A program made the translations under genes and the position numbers. From NCBI RefSeq assembly GCF_006716785.1, contig NZ_VFPQ01000001.1, positions 930,001 through 994,000 on the forward strand: 64,000 bases of DNA, given 5' to 3'. The notes beneath the pieces were generated by a model. That model ran no database searches, had not been told where the DNA came from, and saw only the letters and a list, made by a program, of their open reading frames with translations. The DNA comes from Thermopolyspora flexuosa (GTDB lineage: Bacteria > Actinomycetota > Actinomycetes > Streptosporangiales > Streptosporangiaceae). Of the stretch, positions 24,648 to 33,373 are shown in pieces (within the stretch, counting starts at the first letter, position 1; the number at the start of each line of letters is the position of its first letter).

Positions 24648-25342
24648 GTCGTCTCCTCGGGGGTTTCGGGCGGTGAGCCGACCTGGCGGTCGAGCGCCTC
24701 GATGAGGCGCAGGTGGGCGTGGCGGGCACGGTCGCCGGACGCGGCCGGGTCGCCGGTCTCCCAGCCGGTGGCGATGAGGTCGGCGAGGGCGTCGATGGCC
24801 GACCTCAGGCGGTCGGGGGAGAGGGGGCCGACGGTGGCCGAGGCGTGGACGAGGCCGATCGCGAACACGCCGAGCACCGTGGCGGCGGCCTCCACGTCCA
24901 CGTCCGCGCGGATCAGGCCGGCGTCGCGCAGCTCGGCGAGGTGGCCGGTGAGCCAGTCCATGCGCGGGCCGTACCGGGCCGGGCCCTTGCCGCGCACGTA
25001 CGAGCCGAGCACGCCGGCGTCGGAGGTGTAGAAGGCGAGCATGAGCTCGTCGGCGAGCAGCGCCTCCAGGGCGTACCGGTAGAGCGCGGACAGCGGCACC
25101 GGGGCCGCGGCGGCCTCCACCCGGGCGCGCACGGCCGCGGCGAGGGCGCGGACCGAGCGGGCGAGCAGCGCGTCGAGCAGCGCCTCCTTCGACGGGAAGT
25201 CCAGGTAGACGGCGCCCTTGGAGATCCCGGTACGGCGGGCGATCTCGGCCATCGTGGTGTTGTCGTATCCCTTGGCGAGGATCAGCTCGCGGGCGTGGCG
25301 CAGGATCGTGTTCGCCCGGTCGGGGATCGTCGGACGTGGCAT
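24644..25342 (-). CDS. TetR-family transcriptional regulator
   Basis: This 232-aa regulator has the TetR N-terminal HTH (ILRHARELILAKGYDNTTMAEIARRTGISKGAVYLDFPSK split over residues about 12-52). The ligand-binding C-terminal domain is poorly conserved, as is usual. ATG 25342. It is cotranscribed with the alpha/beta hydrolase and is divergent from the EVE-like gene; between them is an elaborate symmetrical GGTCA/TGACC array that is its most likely binding region. Confidence 0.92.
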   Translation of the reverse strand: MPRPTIPDRANTILRHARELILAKGYDNTTMAEIARRTGISKGAVYLDFPSKEALLDALLARSVRALAAAVRARVEAAAAPVPLSALYRYALEALLADELMLAFYTSDAGVLGSYVRGKGPARYGPRMDWLTGHLAELRDAGLIRADVDVEAAATVLGVFAIGLVHASATVGPLSPDRLRSAIDALADLIATGWETGDPAASGDRARHAHLRLIEALDRQVGSPPETPEETT

Positions 25343-25358
25343 GGCGGCTCCGGTCGGT

Positions 25359-25424
25359 CGTAGTGACCTAAGCGTGCCTTCTGGTCATCACGTGGTGACC
25401 CGAGTGTACAGCTCGGTCACTACG
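25359..25424. promoter_or_regulatory. Nested dyad of four GGTCA/TGACC half-sites, probable TetR operator
   Basis: Four 9-bp half-sites are arranged symmetrically: GTAGTGACC (25360-25368), GGTCATCAC (25383-25391), GTGGTGACC (25392-25400) and GGTCACTAC (25415-25423). The inner pair forms the 18-bp palindrome GGTCATCACGTGGTGACC with one mismatched pair. The outer pair is a perfect 10-bp inverted repeat about the same centre (25391.5). It lies 17 bp upstream of the TetR start and 51 bp upstream of the EVE-like gene, so it can control both directions. Confidence 0.7.
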
Positions 25425-25474
25425 GCGACGTCACGCCGACCGGACGTCGCAGACCGTGCCGCCGGGGCGCTACC

Positions 25475-26017
25475 GTGGCGATCGTGACCGCCTATCTGCT
25501 CATCCTGGGTGAACGAGAGGCCGTGGCGTGGGTCCTCCGGGAGTCGCGGATGGCCTTCCCGCCGACGGAGCGGCGGGAGGTGGACCGGCTCACGGTCGGC
25601 GACGAGCTGTTCCTGCTCACCACGCGCGGCTGCTGGCACAACCCCACCCGGGACCGCACGCGGGTGATCGGCCGGGCGCGGGTGACCGGTCCGGTCGAGC
25701 CGTACGACGAGCCGCTGACGATCGCGGGGCGCGAGTTCACCCGCGGCTGCACGATCGAGATCGATTCGCTCGCGCCGTACCTGCGCGGGGTCGAGCTGGC
25801 GCCGTTGCTGCCCCGGCTCGCGGCGTTCCCCGACAAGCGCGCCGGGGCCTGGTCGATCCGGCTTCGGCGTCCGCTGCTCGCCCTGCCCACCGGCGACGCC
25901 GACCTGCTGCGGGCCGAGCTCGCCCAGGTCGCCACCGCCCCGGACGAGGTGGTCGGCGAGTACTTCGACCGGATCCGCCCGGTACGCGGGCTCCGGTCCG
26001 GCACCCCGGCGGGCTGA
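25475..26017 (+). CDS. EVE/PUA-like domain protein
   Basis: This 180-aa protein has a GTG start at 25475; a second GTG three codons later is equally possible. The N-terminal part (TAYLLILGEREAVAWVLRESRMAF, VGDELFLLTTRGCWHNP, RVIGRARVTGPVEPYDEP) resembles the EVE/PUA-like fold: an opening beta strand, a GD-x-L-x-L-Y/T-type strand and a conserved GxA. EVE proteins bind modified nucleic acid bases. Here the match is by pattern only. Divergent from the TetR gene; no downstream partner. Confidence 0.6.
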   Translation: MAIVTAYLLILGEREAVAWVLRESRMAFPPTERREVDRLTVGDELFLLTTRGCWHNPTRDRTRVIGRARVTGPVEPYDEPLTIAGREFTRGCTIEIDSLAPYLRGVELAPLLPRLAAFPDKRAGAWSIRLRRPLLALPTGDADLLRAELAQVATAPDEVVGEYFDRIRPVRGLRSGTPAG

Positions 26018-26548
26018 CCGTCCGGCGCGATCACGCGGCCGCGCGGTGCCCGGCCCTGCCGTGCCCGCCGGCCGCCGCGGTTTTCTCATCGAATTCTCAT
26101 AAACGCCCAAAAACCGGTGGCCGGGCGGTGCACAGACCTTCCGGAAGCTCGGGCGGAAAGAAAGAGAATGCATTTCTGTCCCGGCCGATCGGGAGAATCC
26201 CGGCAAACGGCCTCCGGCCTTTCCGTCCTTCCTGGCCTTGCTGGCATTGCCGGACAACTTTCGTCTGTCCGGATTAGGTGACTTCTGGTGGAGCGGCCGA
26301 AACTCGGGATAGCTCGTATCCGAAATCGTGAACCGGCATTTCGATCAATGGGCCCCTTGGCGTGTCCGGATGGCGAGGGTATAAACGGTGCCGTGGTCGA
26401 GAAATGCCCAGAATGACCACGGCCGATATTGTCCCGATCGGCAATTCCAAGCGATTCCGACGCGCTCCGGGACAGGCGCGCCGGAACGCGAGGACCGAAA
26501 TCGCCTCCCCTGCTGGGCGCGGGGAGACCGGCAACGGAAAGAAGGCGG
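26018..26548. other. Intergenic region of lower GC without a recognisable gene
   Basis: About 530 bp between the EVE-like gene and a small secreted protein. Open frames here have no ribosome site, no coding bias and no recognisable motif. It contains locally AT-richer runs (for example around 26085-26110). Probably regulatory leader or decayed sequence. Confidence 0.5.
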
Positions 26549-26860
26549 ATGACCATGAGGATTCGCACCCGAGCCATCTCCGTCGCACTGCTCACGGGCC
26601 TCGCCGGCGCGACGTTACTGGGCGGTGCGTCCGCCGCCCAGGCGCACACCGGCTTCGGCTGCGCCAACGGCATCAACGCCGTGAACTGCAACACCATCCC
26701 GGCCAAGGTCGGCGTCGCCGGCAACCGCATCCTCTCCGGCAGCCTCGACGTCATCGACGTCAAGGGCGGCAAGCTCATCGACATCGACCGGACCCTCAAC
26801 CCGCCGATCTCGGTGAAGCCGAAGGACGTCAACGTCTGCGTCGGTGCGTTCTGCCCCTGA
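26549..26860 (+). CDS. Small secreted protein with four cysteines
   Basis: A 103-aa product starting MTMRIRTRAISVALL with AAGGCGG ahead of the ATG; a second Met two codons later is an alternative. It has a clear signal peptide (about residues 1-32, cut after AQA). The mature part of about 70 residues begins HTGFGCANGINAVNC and ends VNVCVGAFCP, with two Cys pairs likely forming disulfides. No enzymatic motif. It is flanked by long non-coding DNA on both sides and is unrecognised. Confidence 0.7.
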   Translation: MTMRIRTRAISVALLTGLAGATLLGGASAAQAHTGFGCANGINAVNCNTIPAKVGVAGNRILSGSLDVIDVKGGKLIDIDRTLNPPISVKPKDVNVCVGAFCP

Positions 26861-28114
26861 TCGGCTGACCCCCGGATAGCGTCGCGCGCAAACGGATACA
26901 CGGGATCTCCGGCCATGGCGGGTGGCGGCAATTTTCCGTCATGGCCGGTCCGTTTCAGCCACGGCCACGCCTTTCCCCCATATTGGTGATGTGCGGCTCA
27001 GCGGGTTCGGGCGGGCGTGGCCGTGGCACCGGCGGAAGCACCGCGACGCCGTTCCCGGCGGCCACCGGCGGGCGGTACGCCGGCATAAGATCGGCAAAAA
27101 CGGTGAGGGGAACGGATCGCGGCGACCACGCCGATCCGACCGGAAAACCGGTCGGCGCGGCATGGATATCACGCCTCCGGTTACCGGCGGCCATTTGCCG
27201 CCGATCGCGCCGAGCGTTTTTGATGTGATGTACGGCAGGCCCGGACCGCCGATACCGGGACGGTGACCGAAACCGTCCGGCGACCGACCGGGCAATGCGT
27301 GAGCGCCCTGGACGAGACACGCGGGCAGACGGACGCTCGCCGGGAACCGAGCCGTCTGATGGAACCGCTCCGCATGAACGGGCCAAGCGCCATCGCGGTC
27401 TCGATCAGACGCCTTTCCGGTGCGCACCGCGGTGATCACAGGCGTGGCCCGGACCGTTGACCGCATACGGCCGGCAGTCGCGACCACGGCGAGCGGGCGG
27501 ACACCCAGGCCGGCCAGAGATGCGAACGCGATCCCCTGAGGCCGGACGGGCGCTCTCGTGGACGGAAGCGGGTGCGAGCGCGGGCGTCCACGGCGACACG
27601 AACGAAGGACGCAGGTGGCCGGGTCTCGGAAGGCGACCCGCCCGCGAGCCGGGACCGCGTTCCACGTCATGCCCCTCGGACGTGGAACGGGTGCGCCGCG
27701 TCCGCACGCCCGGGTTTCCGCGCGAGCGCGCGGGCCCGGACGTACGCGGCGATGACGGATGTCCGCCGGTGACCGAATCTCCCCCCGTGCCCTCGACATC
27801 GGGGGCGGGCACGACGACGGGACCCGTACGCCCGTACGCCACGGCGAGCCGCCACCCCGGCACGATGACCGGCCGCCGGTGGCGGCTCGCGCCACGACGG
27901 CCTCGATCGGCCGGGCCAGGCCGCCCACGGCGTACCCGAGGGACTGCGGCACGGTGCTGTCACGTTCCACCATCGGGCACTCTGATGTCGGTGTGATTGT
28001 GGAATACCGTTAGTCGCGCGTTGCATCCTGCGTGGTGCGCCGCAGACATACGGGCGGAAAGTTGTGGGATTCCTCTATGCCCGTCCTCCCGGGGCCTGGT
28101 GTGGGATCGACAGC
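26861..28114. other. 1.25-kb gap without convincing genes
   Basis: This is the longest non-coding stretch of the window. Several long frames run through it on both strands, but their translations are Arg/Pro/Gly-rich with no motif, no ribosome site and no consistent codon bias. That is expected by chance in such GC-rich DNA. It carries a 14-bp inverted repeat near its left end. It may be a decayed region or a long leader; the right end contains the promoter region of bioY. Confidence 0.5.
26958..27027. repeat. 14-bp perfect inverted repeat
   Basis: GCCACGGCCACGCC at 26958-26971 and its exact complement at 27014-27027, with a 42-nt spacer, in the large non-coding gap. It could be a transcript hairpin or the scar of a mobile element; no flanking direct repeat was found. 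Confidence 0.5.
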
Positions 28115-28798
28115 ATGAGAGCTGACGAACCGGTGTCACCGCCGCCCGGCGAGACGCCCGGGCCGCGCTCGGAGGACGGGGGACGCGACGGGGCACGCGG
28201 CCGGGCGCTGCGCGCGCTCGCGACCGCCGACCTGGCGCGGGTCGGCGTGTTCGCCGCGCTGATCGCCGTTCTCGGCCTGCCCGGCGCGATCAACGCGTTC
28301 GGCAACGCCGTGCCGATCACGCTGCAGACGTTCGGCGTCATGCTCGCCGGGGCGATCCTCGGGCGGTGGCGGGGCGCGCTCGCCGTCGCCGTGCTGCTCG
28401 TGCTCGTCGCGGCCGGGCTCCCGCTGCTCGCCGGCGGCCGCGGCGGCCTCGGCGCGTTCACCGCCCCGTCCGCGGGCTTCCTCATCGGCTGGCTGCCCGG
28501 CGCGGCGGTCACCGGCTGGATCGTGGAGCGCGGCGGCCGCACTCCGGGCCTGGTACGGCTGATCGCCGCCTGCGCGATCGGCGGGGTCGCGGTGGTCTAC
28601 CTGTTCGGCATCCCCATCCAGGCCGCGATCATGGGGATCTCGCTCGGCGAGGCCGCGGTGCTCAGCGCCGTCTTCCTCCCCGGCGACGTGATCAAGGTGG
28701 TGCTCGCCGCGCTCGTGGTGCGCGGCACCCAGCGCGCCTACCCCGACGCGATCCCCGCCGTGCGCGAGGAGCGGCTGCGGGCCGCCCGGGGGCGTTGA
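28115..28798 (+). CDS. bioY: Biotin ECF transporter substrate-binding subunit BioY
   Basis: This 227-aa membrane protein starts MRADEPVSPPPG; the ATG at 28115 is chosen over an upstream codon. A hydrophilic leader of about 45 residues is followed by the BioY core: VPITLQTFGVMLAGAILG (about residue 72), GGRGGLGAFTAPSAGFLIGW (the biotin-site loop, about residue 110), and FLPGDVIKVVLAALV near the end. About six helices. It captures biotin for the energising module encoded three genes downstream. The N-terminal leader is unusually long for BioY. Confidence 0.92.
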   Translation: MRADEPVSPPPGETPGPRSEDGGRDGARGRALRALATADLARVGVFAALIAVLGLPGAINAFGNAVPITLQTFGVMLAGAILGRWRGALAVAVLLVLVAAGLPLLAGGRGGLGAFTAPSAGFLIGWLPGAAVTGWIVERGGRTPGLVRLIAACAIGGVAVVYLFGIPIQAAIMGISLGEAAVLSAVFLPGDVIKVVLAALVVRGTQRAYPDAIPAVREERLRAARGR

Positions 28799-28805
28799 CG
28801 CCGCC

Positions 28806-30200
28806 ATGCCGGTCGCCGCACAGGTGCTGCGCCACGCCCAGGCCACCCCCGCCCGGCTCGCCGTACAGGGCCCGCACGGCGGGCTCGACTACGCCGCGCT
28901 CGCCCGCCGCGCCCGGGCCGGGGCGCACCACCTGGCCGCGCGCGGCACGCGGCCCGGCACGCTCGTCGCGATCAGCCTCGCCGACCCGGTCGAGCAGCTC
29001 GTCGCGGTGCTCGCCGCCGACCTGGCGCGCGCCACGCCGCTGCTGTGCGACCCCGCCTGGCCCGCCGGGCGCCGCGCCCGGATCATGGCCGCGCTCCCGG
29101 CCGCCCTGCACGTGGCCGAGCCGCTGGCCGCGGCACCCTCGGCGCGGGCGGCCGCACCGGCGGAGATCGCACCCCGCCCGGACGACCTCGCCTGGGCGAA
29201 CTTCAGCTCGGGCAGCACCGGCAGGCCACGCGCGGTGATCCGCACCCGGGCCTCCTGGCTCGGCTCGTTCCCGCACCTCAACGCGATCACCGGCATCGGC
29301 CCCGGCGACGTGCTGCTCGTCCCCGGCCCGCTCGTCTCCTCGCTGTACGGCTTCGCCGCGGTGCACGCCCTCGCCACCGGCGCGACCGCCCTCGTGCTCG
29401 GCCGCTGGTCCCCGGGAACGCTCCCGGACCTGCTGCGCACCGCGACCGCCGTGCACCTCGTGCCGAACCACCTGCCCGCCGTGCTCGACGCGCTCGCGGA
29501 GGCGGGCGGCCCGCTGCGGGTCGCGATCGCGGGCGGGGCGCACCTGCCCGCCGAGACCCGGGCGAGGGCCGAGGCGGCCGGGGTGCGGGTGGTCGCCTAC
29601 TACGGCGCGACCGAGCTGTCCTTCGTCGCCGTGGACGCCGACGGCACCGGCCTGCGCCCCTTCCCCGGCGTCGAGATCGAGGTGCGCCCGCACCCGGAGG
29701 CGGGCCACGGCCTCGGCGAGGTGTGGGTGCGCTCGCCCTGGCTCTCCGCCGGCTACGCCGGGGGCGCCCCGGGGCCGCTGCGGGCCGACGCCGGCGGCTG
29801 GATGACCGTGGGCGACCTCGCCGAGCCGTACCGGGCGGGGGAGCCGCTGCGGGTGCGGGGCCGCGGCGACGGCGCGATCCAGGTCGGCGGGGCGACCGTG
29901 GTGCCCGAGGACGTGGAGGCGGTGCTGCGGCGCGCGCCCGGCGTGCGGGACGTGGTGGTGGTCGGCGCGCCCCACCCCCGCCTCGGCGCGGTCGTGGCCG
30001 CCGTGATCGAGACCGGCGGCGGCCCGGTACGGCGAGCCGCGCTGGAGGCCGCCGCGCGCGACGGCCTCGACCCGGCGCAGCGGCCCCGCCGCTGGTATGT
30101 GACGCCCGCGCTGCCGCGCACCCCCACCGGGAAGCCCGCGCGGGCCCTGGTCGCGTCCCGGCTCGCCGACGGCGACCCCGCCATCGAACCGCTGGCATGA
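28806..30200 (+). CDS. AMP-forming acyl-CoA synthetase-like ligase
   Basis: A 464-aa ANL-superfamily enzyme, shorter than the usual 500-550. The P-loop-like motif reads FSSGSTGRPRAVIRT (about residue 138). YYGATELSFVAVD carries the A5 motif, GWMTVGDLAEPY the A7 Asp, RGRGDGAIQVGG the A8 hinge, and PRTPTGKPARAL the catalytic A10 Lys. All steps for adenylation and CoA transfer appear possible. It lies 7 bp after bioY and 16 bp before the thiolase, inside the biotin-transport operon. An acyl chain connected to biotin supply (for example pimelate) is an attractive but unproven substrate. Confidence 0.85.
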   Translation: MPVAAQVLRHAQATPARLAVQGPHGGLDYAALARRARAGAHHLAARGTRPGTLVAISLADPVEQLVAVLAADLARATPLLCDPAWPAGRRARIMAALPAALHVAEPLAAAPSARAAAPAEIAPRPDDLAWANFSSGSTGRPRAVIRTRASWLGSFPHLNAITGIGPGDVLLVPGPLVSSLYGFAAVHALATGATALVLGRWSPGTLPDLLRTATAVHLVPNHLPAVLDALAEAGGPLRVAIAGGAHLPAETRARAEAAGVRVVAYYGATELSFVAVDADGTGLRPFPGVEIEVRPHPEAGHGLGEVWVRSPWLSAGYAGGAPGPLRADAGGWMTVGDLAEPYRAGEPLRVRGRGDGAIQVGGATVVPEDVEAVLRRAPGVRDVVVVGAPHPRLGAVVAAVIETGGGPVRRAALEAAARDGLDPAQRPRRWYVTPALPRTPTGKPARALVASRLADGDPAIEPLA

Positions 30201-30216
30201 CCACGACGGGGGACAC

Positions 30217-31377
30217 GTGACCGAGATCGAGCACACCACGCCGGTGGTGGTCGCCGCGCGGCGCACCCCGATCGGCACCGCCGGGCACGCGCTGCGGGAC
30301 GTCCCGGTGGACCGGCTCGCCGCGCCGGTGATCGCCACGGTCGCCGAGGACGTCGCCGGCCTCGGGCTCGAGGTGGCCGACGTGGTGCTCGGCAACTGCA
30401 CCGGCCCCGGCGGCAACGTGGCCCGGGTCTGCGCGCTCGCCGCCGGCCTCGGGTACGGCGTGCCCGGCCTCACCGTGGACCGGCAGTGCGGCAGCGGCCT
30501 GGCGGCCATCCTCGTCGCCGCCCAGGCGGTGCGCGCCGGCGAGATGGACCTGGTGATCGCGGGCGGCGTGGAGAGCGCCTCCACCGCGCCGGTCCGCGCC
30601 CACCGCGGCCCGGACGGCGCCGCGGCCGAGCCGTACACCCGGGCGCCGTTCGCCCCGCCCGGCTTCCCCGACCCGGACATGGGCCCGGCGGCCGAGGCGC
30701 TCGCCGCCGCGCGCGGGGTGACCCGGGAACGCCAGGACGCCTACGCGCTGCGCAGCCACGCCCGCGCGCTCGCCGCCCGGGACGCGGGCCGGTTCGCCAA
30801 GGAGATCGTGCCGGTCGAGGGTCTCACCGCCGACCAGCGGCCGCGGCGGCTGCGCGCGGCGTCGCTGGCCCGGCTGCCCGCCGCGTTCGTGCCGGGCGGT
30901 ACCGTGACGGCCGGGAACAGCTCGCCGGTGAGCGACGGCGCGGCCGCGGTGGCGATCGTGCCGGAACGGCTGCGCGCGGGCATGCCCGGGCTGCGGCTGG
31001 TGGCCGGCGCGGTGGTGGGCTGCGACCCGGCGCTGCCCGGCTGGGGCCCGGTGCCCGCGGTGCGGCGGGTGCTCGACCGGGCCGGGGTGACGCTCGACCG
31101 GGTCGCCGCGGTGGAGATCGTGGAGGCGTTCGCCGCCCAGGTGCTCGCGGTCACCGACGCGCTCGGCCTCGACCCGCTCGGCGCGGACGACGACCGGGTG
31201 TGCGCGGACGGCGGGGCGATCGCGCTCGGGCACCCGTGGGGCGCGACCGGCGCGGTGGTGGTGACCCGGCTGTTCTCCCGGCTCGTCGGCTCCGGCGCGC
31301 CGCCCGGCACGCTGGGGCTGGCGACCGCGGCGGTGGGCGGCGGGCTCGGCGTGGCGGCGCTGTTCGAGGTGGTGTGA
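30217..31377 (+). CDS. Thiolase-family protein lacking two catalytic residues
   Basis: This 386-aa protein starts at GTG 30217. It has the thiolase nucleophile motif TVDRQCGSGLAAI (Cys about 93), GGVESAS, and the HxxxG motif GHPWGATGAV (His about 337). Two standard catalytic features are missing: the NEAFA motif reads VEIVEAFAAQ (Asn to Val), and the C-terminal CxG motif reads ATAAVGGGLG (Cys to Ala). Classical condensation or thiolysis is therefore doubtful. It may have a changed reaction or be a partner of the ligase ahead of it. Located in the operon between the ligase and bioM (gap 1 bp). Confidence 0.85.
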   Translation: MTEIEHTTPVVVAARRTPIGTAGHALRDVPVDRLAAPVIATVAEDVAGLGLEVADVVLGNCTGPGGNVARVCALAAGLGYGVPGLTVDRQCGSGLAAILVAAQAVRAGEMDLVIAGGVESASTAPVRAHRGPDGAAAEPYTRAPFAPPGFPDPDMGPAAEALAAARGVTRERQDAYALRSHARALAARDAGRFAKEIVPVEGLTADQRPRRLRAASLARLPAAFVPGGTVTAGNSSPVSDGAAAVAIVPERLRAGMPGLRLVAGAVVGCDPALPGWGPVPAVRRVLDRAGVTLDRVAAVEIVEAFAAQVLAVTDALGLDPLGADDDRVCADGGAIALGHPWGATGAVVVTRLFSRLVGSGAPPGTLGLATAAVGGGLGVAALFEVV

Positions 31378-31378
31378 A

Positions 31379-32053
31379 GTGATCGAGTTCACCGACGTGC
31401 ATCTGCGGCTGGGGGAGCGCGACGTGCTGTGCGGGGTCACGGCGCGGCTCACCGAGCGCCGGGTCGGCGTGATCGGCGCGAACGGCTCCGGCAAGAGCAC
31501 GCTCGCCCGGCTCATCAACGGCCTCGCCCTGCCCACCTCGGGCACGGTCACCGTGGGCGGCCTCGACACCCGGCGGCACGCCGCCCGCATCCGCCGCCGG
31601 GTCGGGTTCGTGTTCACCGACCCGGACGCGCAGATCGTCATGCCGACCGTCGCCGAGGACGTGGCGTTCTCGCTGCGCCGCCGCGGCGTGCCGAAGGCGG
31701 AGATCGACCGCCGGGTGCAGGAGGTGCTCGCCCGGTACGGCCTGGAGGAGCACGCCGACCGGCCCGCCCACCACCTGTCCGGCGGCGAGAAGCAGCTGCT
31801 CGCGCTCTGCTCGGTGCTCGTCCTCGAACCGGAGATCATCGTGATGGACGAGCCGACCACGCTGCTCGACCTGCGCCACTCCCGCAGGATCGCCGCGCTC
31901 GTGCGCGAGCTGCCCCAGCAGGTGGTCGTGGTCACCCACGACCTGCCGCTGCTGGCGGACTTCGACCGGGTGCTCGTGCTCGACCAGGGCAAGATCGTCG
32001 CCGACGCGGACCCGGCCACCGCGATCGGCCACTACCGGGCGCTGCTGTCGTGA
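31379..32053 (+). CDS. bioM: ECF transporter ATP-binding protein, biotin type BioM
   Basis: This 224-aa ABC ATPase has a GTG start at 31379. It has Walker A GANGSGKST (about residue 35), a Q-loop at DPDAQIV typical of ECF ATPases, the signature LSGGEKQLL, Walker B EIIVMDEPTTLLD, and the H-loop VVVTHDLPLL. With BioN it forms the energising module for BioY. The stop overlaps the bioN start by 4 bp (GTGA). The close fit of gene order supports biotin as the cargo. Confidence 0.92.
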   Translation: MIEFTDVHLRLGERDVLCGVTARLTERRVGVIGANGSGKSTLARLINGLALPTSGTVTVGGLDTRRHAARIRRRVGFVFTDPDAQIVMPTVAEDVAFSLRRRGVPKAEIDRRVQEVLARYGLEEHADRPAHHLSGGEKQLLALCSVLVLEPEIIVMDEPTTLLDLRHSRRIAALVRELPQQVVVVTHDLPLLADFDRVLVLDQGKIVADADPATAIGHYRALLS

Positions 32054-32655
32054 GGCACCTAACCGGCGTCTACGTCCCCGGCGACTCGGTGCTGCACCGC
32101 ATGCCCGCCGGGGCGAAGCTGCTCGGCCTGCTCGCCGCCGGTACGGCACTGCTGCTGCTCGGCTCGCCGGTCGCGCTCGCCGTGGCAGCCGCGGCCGTGG
32201 CGCTGCTGTACGCGGTGGCCGGGGTGGGCGCGGCCGCGGCGTGGGCGCAGATCCGGCCGCTGCGCTGGTTCGCCCCGCTGCTGTTCGCCTTCCAGCTCGC
32301 CGTGGCAGGCCTGGAGGGCGCGGTCACCGTCACGCTGCGCGTGGTGCTCGCCGTGGCGCTCGCCGGGCTGGTCACCCTCACCACCCGCACCACGGTGATG
32401 CTCGCCTGCCTGGAACGCGCCCTCGCCCCCGCACGGTACGTCGGCCTCGACCCGTTCCGGCTGTCGCTGCTGCTGTCGCTCACCCTGCGCAGCGTCCCGG
32501 TGATCGCCGACCTCGCCACCCGGGTCCGGGAGGCGCAGAAGGCCAGGGGCGTGGAACGCAGCCTGCGGGCGTTCGCCGTACCGCTCGTGGTCGGCGCGCT
32601 GCGCTACGCGGACGCCCTCGGCGAGGCGCTGAGCGCCCGTGGCCTGGACGACTGA
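32050..32655 (+). CDS. bioN: ECF transporter transmembrane protein BioN
   Basis: A 201-aa EcfT-type protein with a GTG start at 32050, overlapping bioM. It has about five hydrophobic helices and the two coupling motifs characteristic of EcfT near the C-terminus: REAQKARGVERS and ALSARGLDD (each with Ala-Arg-Gly) that sit on the ATPases. The length is typical for BioN (about 200 aa). End of the bioY-ligase-thiolase-bioM-bioN operon. Confidence 0.9.
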   Translation: MRHLTGVYVPGDSVLHRMPAGAKLLGLLAAGTALLLLGSPVALAVAAAAVALLYAVAGVGAAAAWAQIRPLRWFAPLLFAFQLAVAGLEGAVTVTLRVVLAVALAGLVTLTTRTTVMLACLERALAPARYVGLDPFRLSLLLSLTLRSVPVIADLATRVREAQKARGVERSLRAFAVPLVVGALRYADALGEALSARGLDD

Positions 32656-32689
32656 ACGAGCAGGTTCGCACAACGGCTAGGGTGCAGGT

Positions 32690-33205
32690 GTGTTCCTGTG
32701 GGTTCTGGGCATTGCGGCCATGCTGGTGGTGGTCGATCAGGCCACCAAGTGGTGGGCGGAATCGGCGCTGTCCAACGGAGAGGTCATCGACGTGATCGGG
32801 GACTGGATCCAGTTCCGCCTGATCTACAACTCCGGGGCGGCGTTCTCCATAGGCGCGGAACACACCTGGGTGTTCGCGATCGCGTCCGCCGTCGTGGTGG
32901 TGGTCGTGACGTGGATCGCCCGCCGGGTGCGGAGTCGGCCGTGGGCGGTCTCGCTGGGGCTGGTGCTCGGCGGCGCGACCACGCACCTGCTCGACCGGCT
33001 GCTGCGGGAGCCGGGGTTCGCCCGTGGCCGGGTGGTCGACTTCATCGACTACTTCGACCTGTTCATCGGCAACGTCGCGGACATCGCGCTGGTCGGCGGG
33101 ATCGCCTGGGCGGCCCTGCTCCACCTGCGCGGGATCGAGCTCGACGGCACGCGGGCCGGCGAGGGCGGGGAGGCCGCGGACACGGCGGACACGGCCGAGA
33201 GCTGA
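32690..33205 (+). CDS. lspA: Lipoprotein signal peptidase (signal peptidase II)
   Basis: This 171-aa membrane protein has a GTG start. Family boxes are visible: DQATKWW (residue about 15), NSGAAFSIG (about 46), THLLDRLLREPGFARGRVVDFID (first catalytic Asp, about 102) and IGNVADIALVGG (second catalytic Asp, about 127). Four helices. It cuts lipoprotein signal peptides in the membrane. The Gly-Asn before the first catalytic Asp is replaced by Thr-His (normally GNxxDR), a minor variation. The C-terminal tail is acidic and Ala/Gly-rich. Confidence 0.93.
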   Translation: MFLWVLGIAAMLVVVDQATKWWAESALSNGEVIDVIGDWIQFRLIYNSGAAFSIGAEHTWVFAIASAVVVVVVTWIARRVRSRPWAVSLGLVLGGATTHLLDRLLREPGFARGRVVDFIDYFDLFIGNVADIALVGGIAWAALLHLRGIELDGTRAGEGGEAADTADTAES

Positions 33206-33373
33206 CCCTGCCCGGGGGAGCCCGTGCCCGAGCGCGATTCGGCCGATGTGCCGGAATTTCCCTCTGGTATGAGGGTGTGGCCTGCCAGAATGCGTACCTA
33301 GTCGTGTCCGCCGGCGCCCCTGGGCTCCCCCGGTGGACGCGTCGGCACAACCCCGAGCCGCGAAAGGTGATCC

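Noticed and set aside
27162-27266. 34-residue Pro-rich peptide MDITPPVTGGHLPPIAP... as a possible RiPP precursor
   Set aside because: No ribosome site, mixed codon use and no modification enzyme nearby.
26939-27973. 344-codon minus-strand frame in the 26.9-28.1 kb gap
   Set aside because: Arg/Pro-rich translation, no ribosome site, no domain; such frames are expected in DNA of this base composition.
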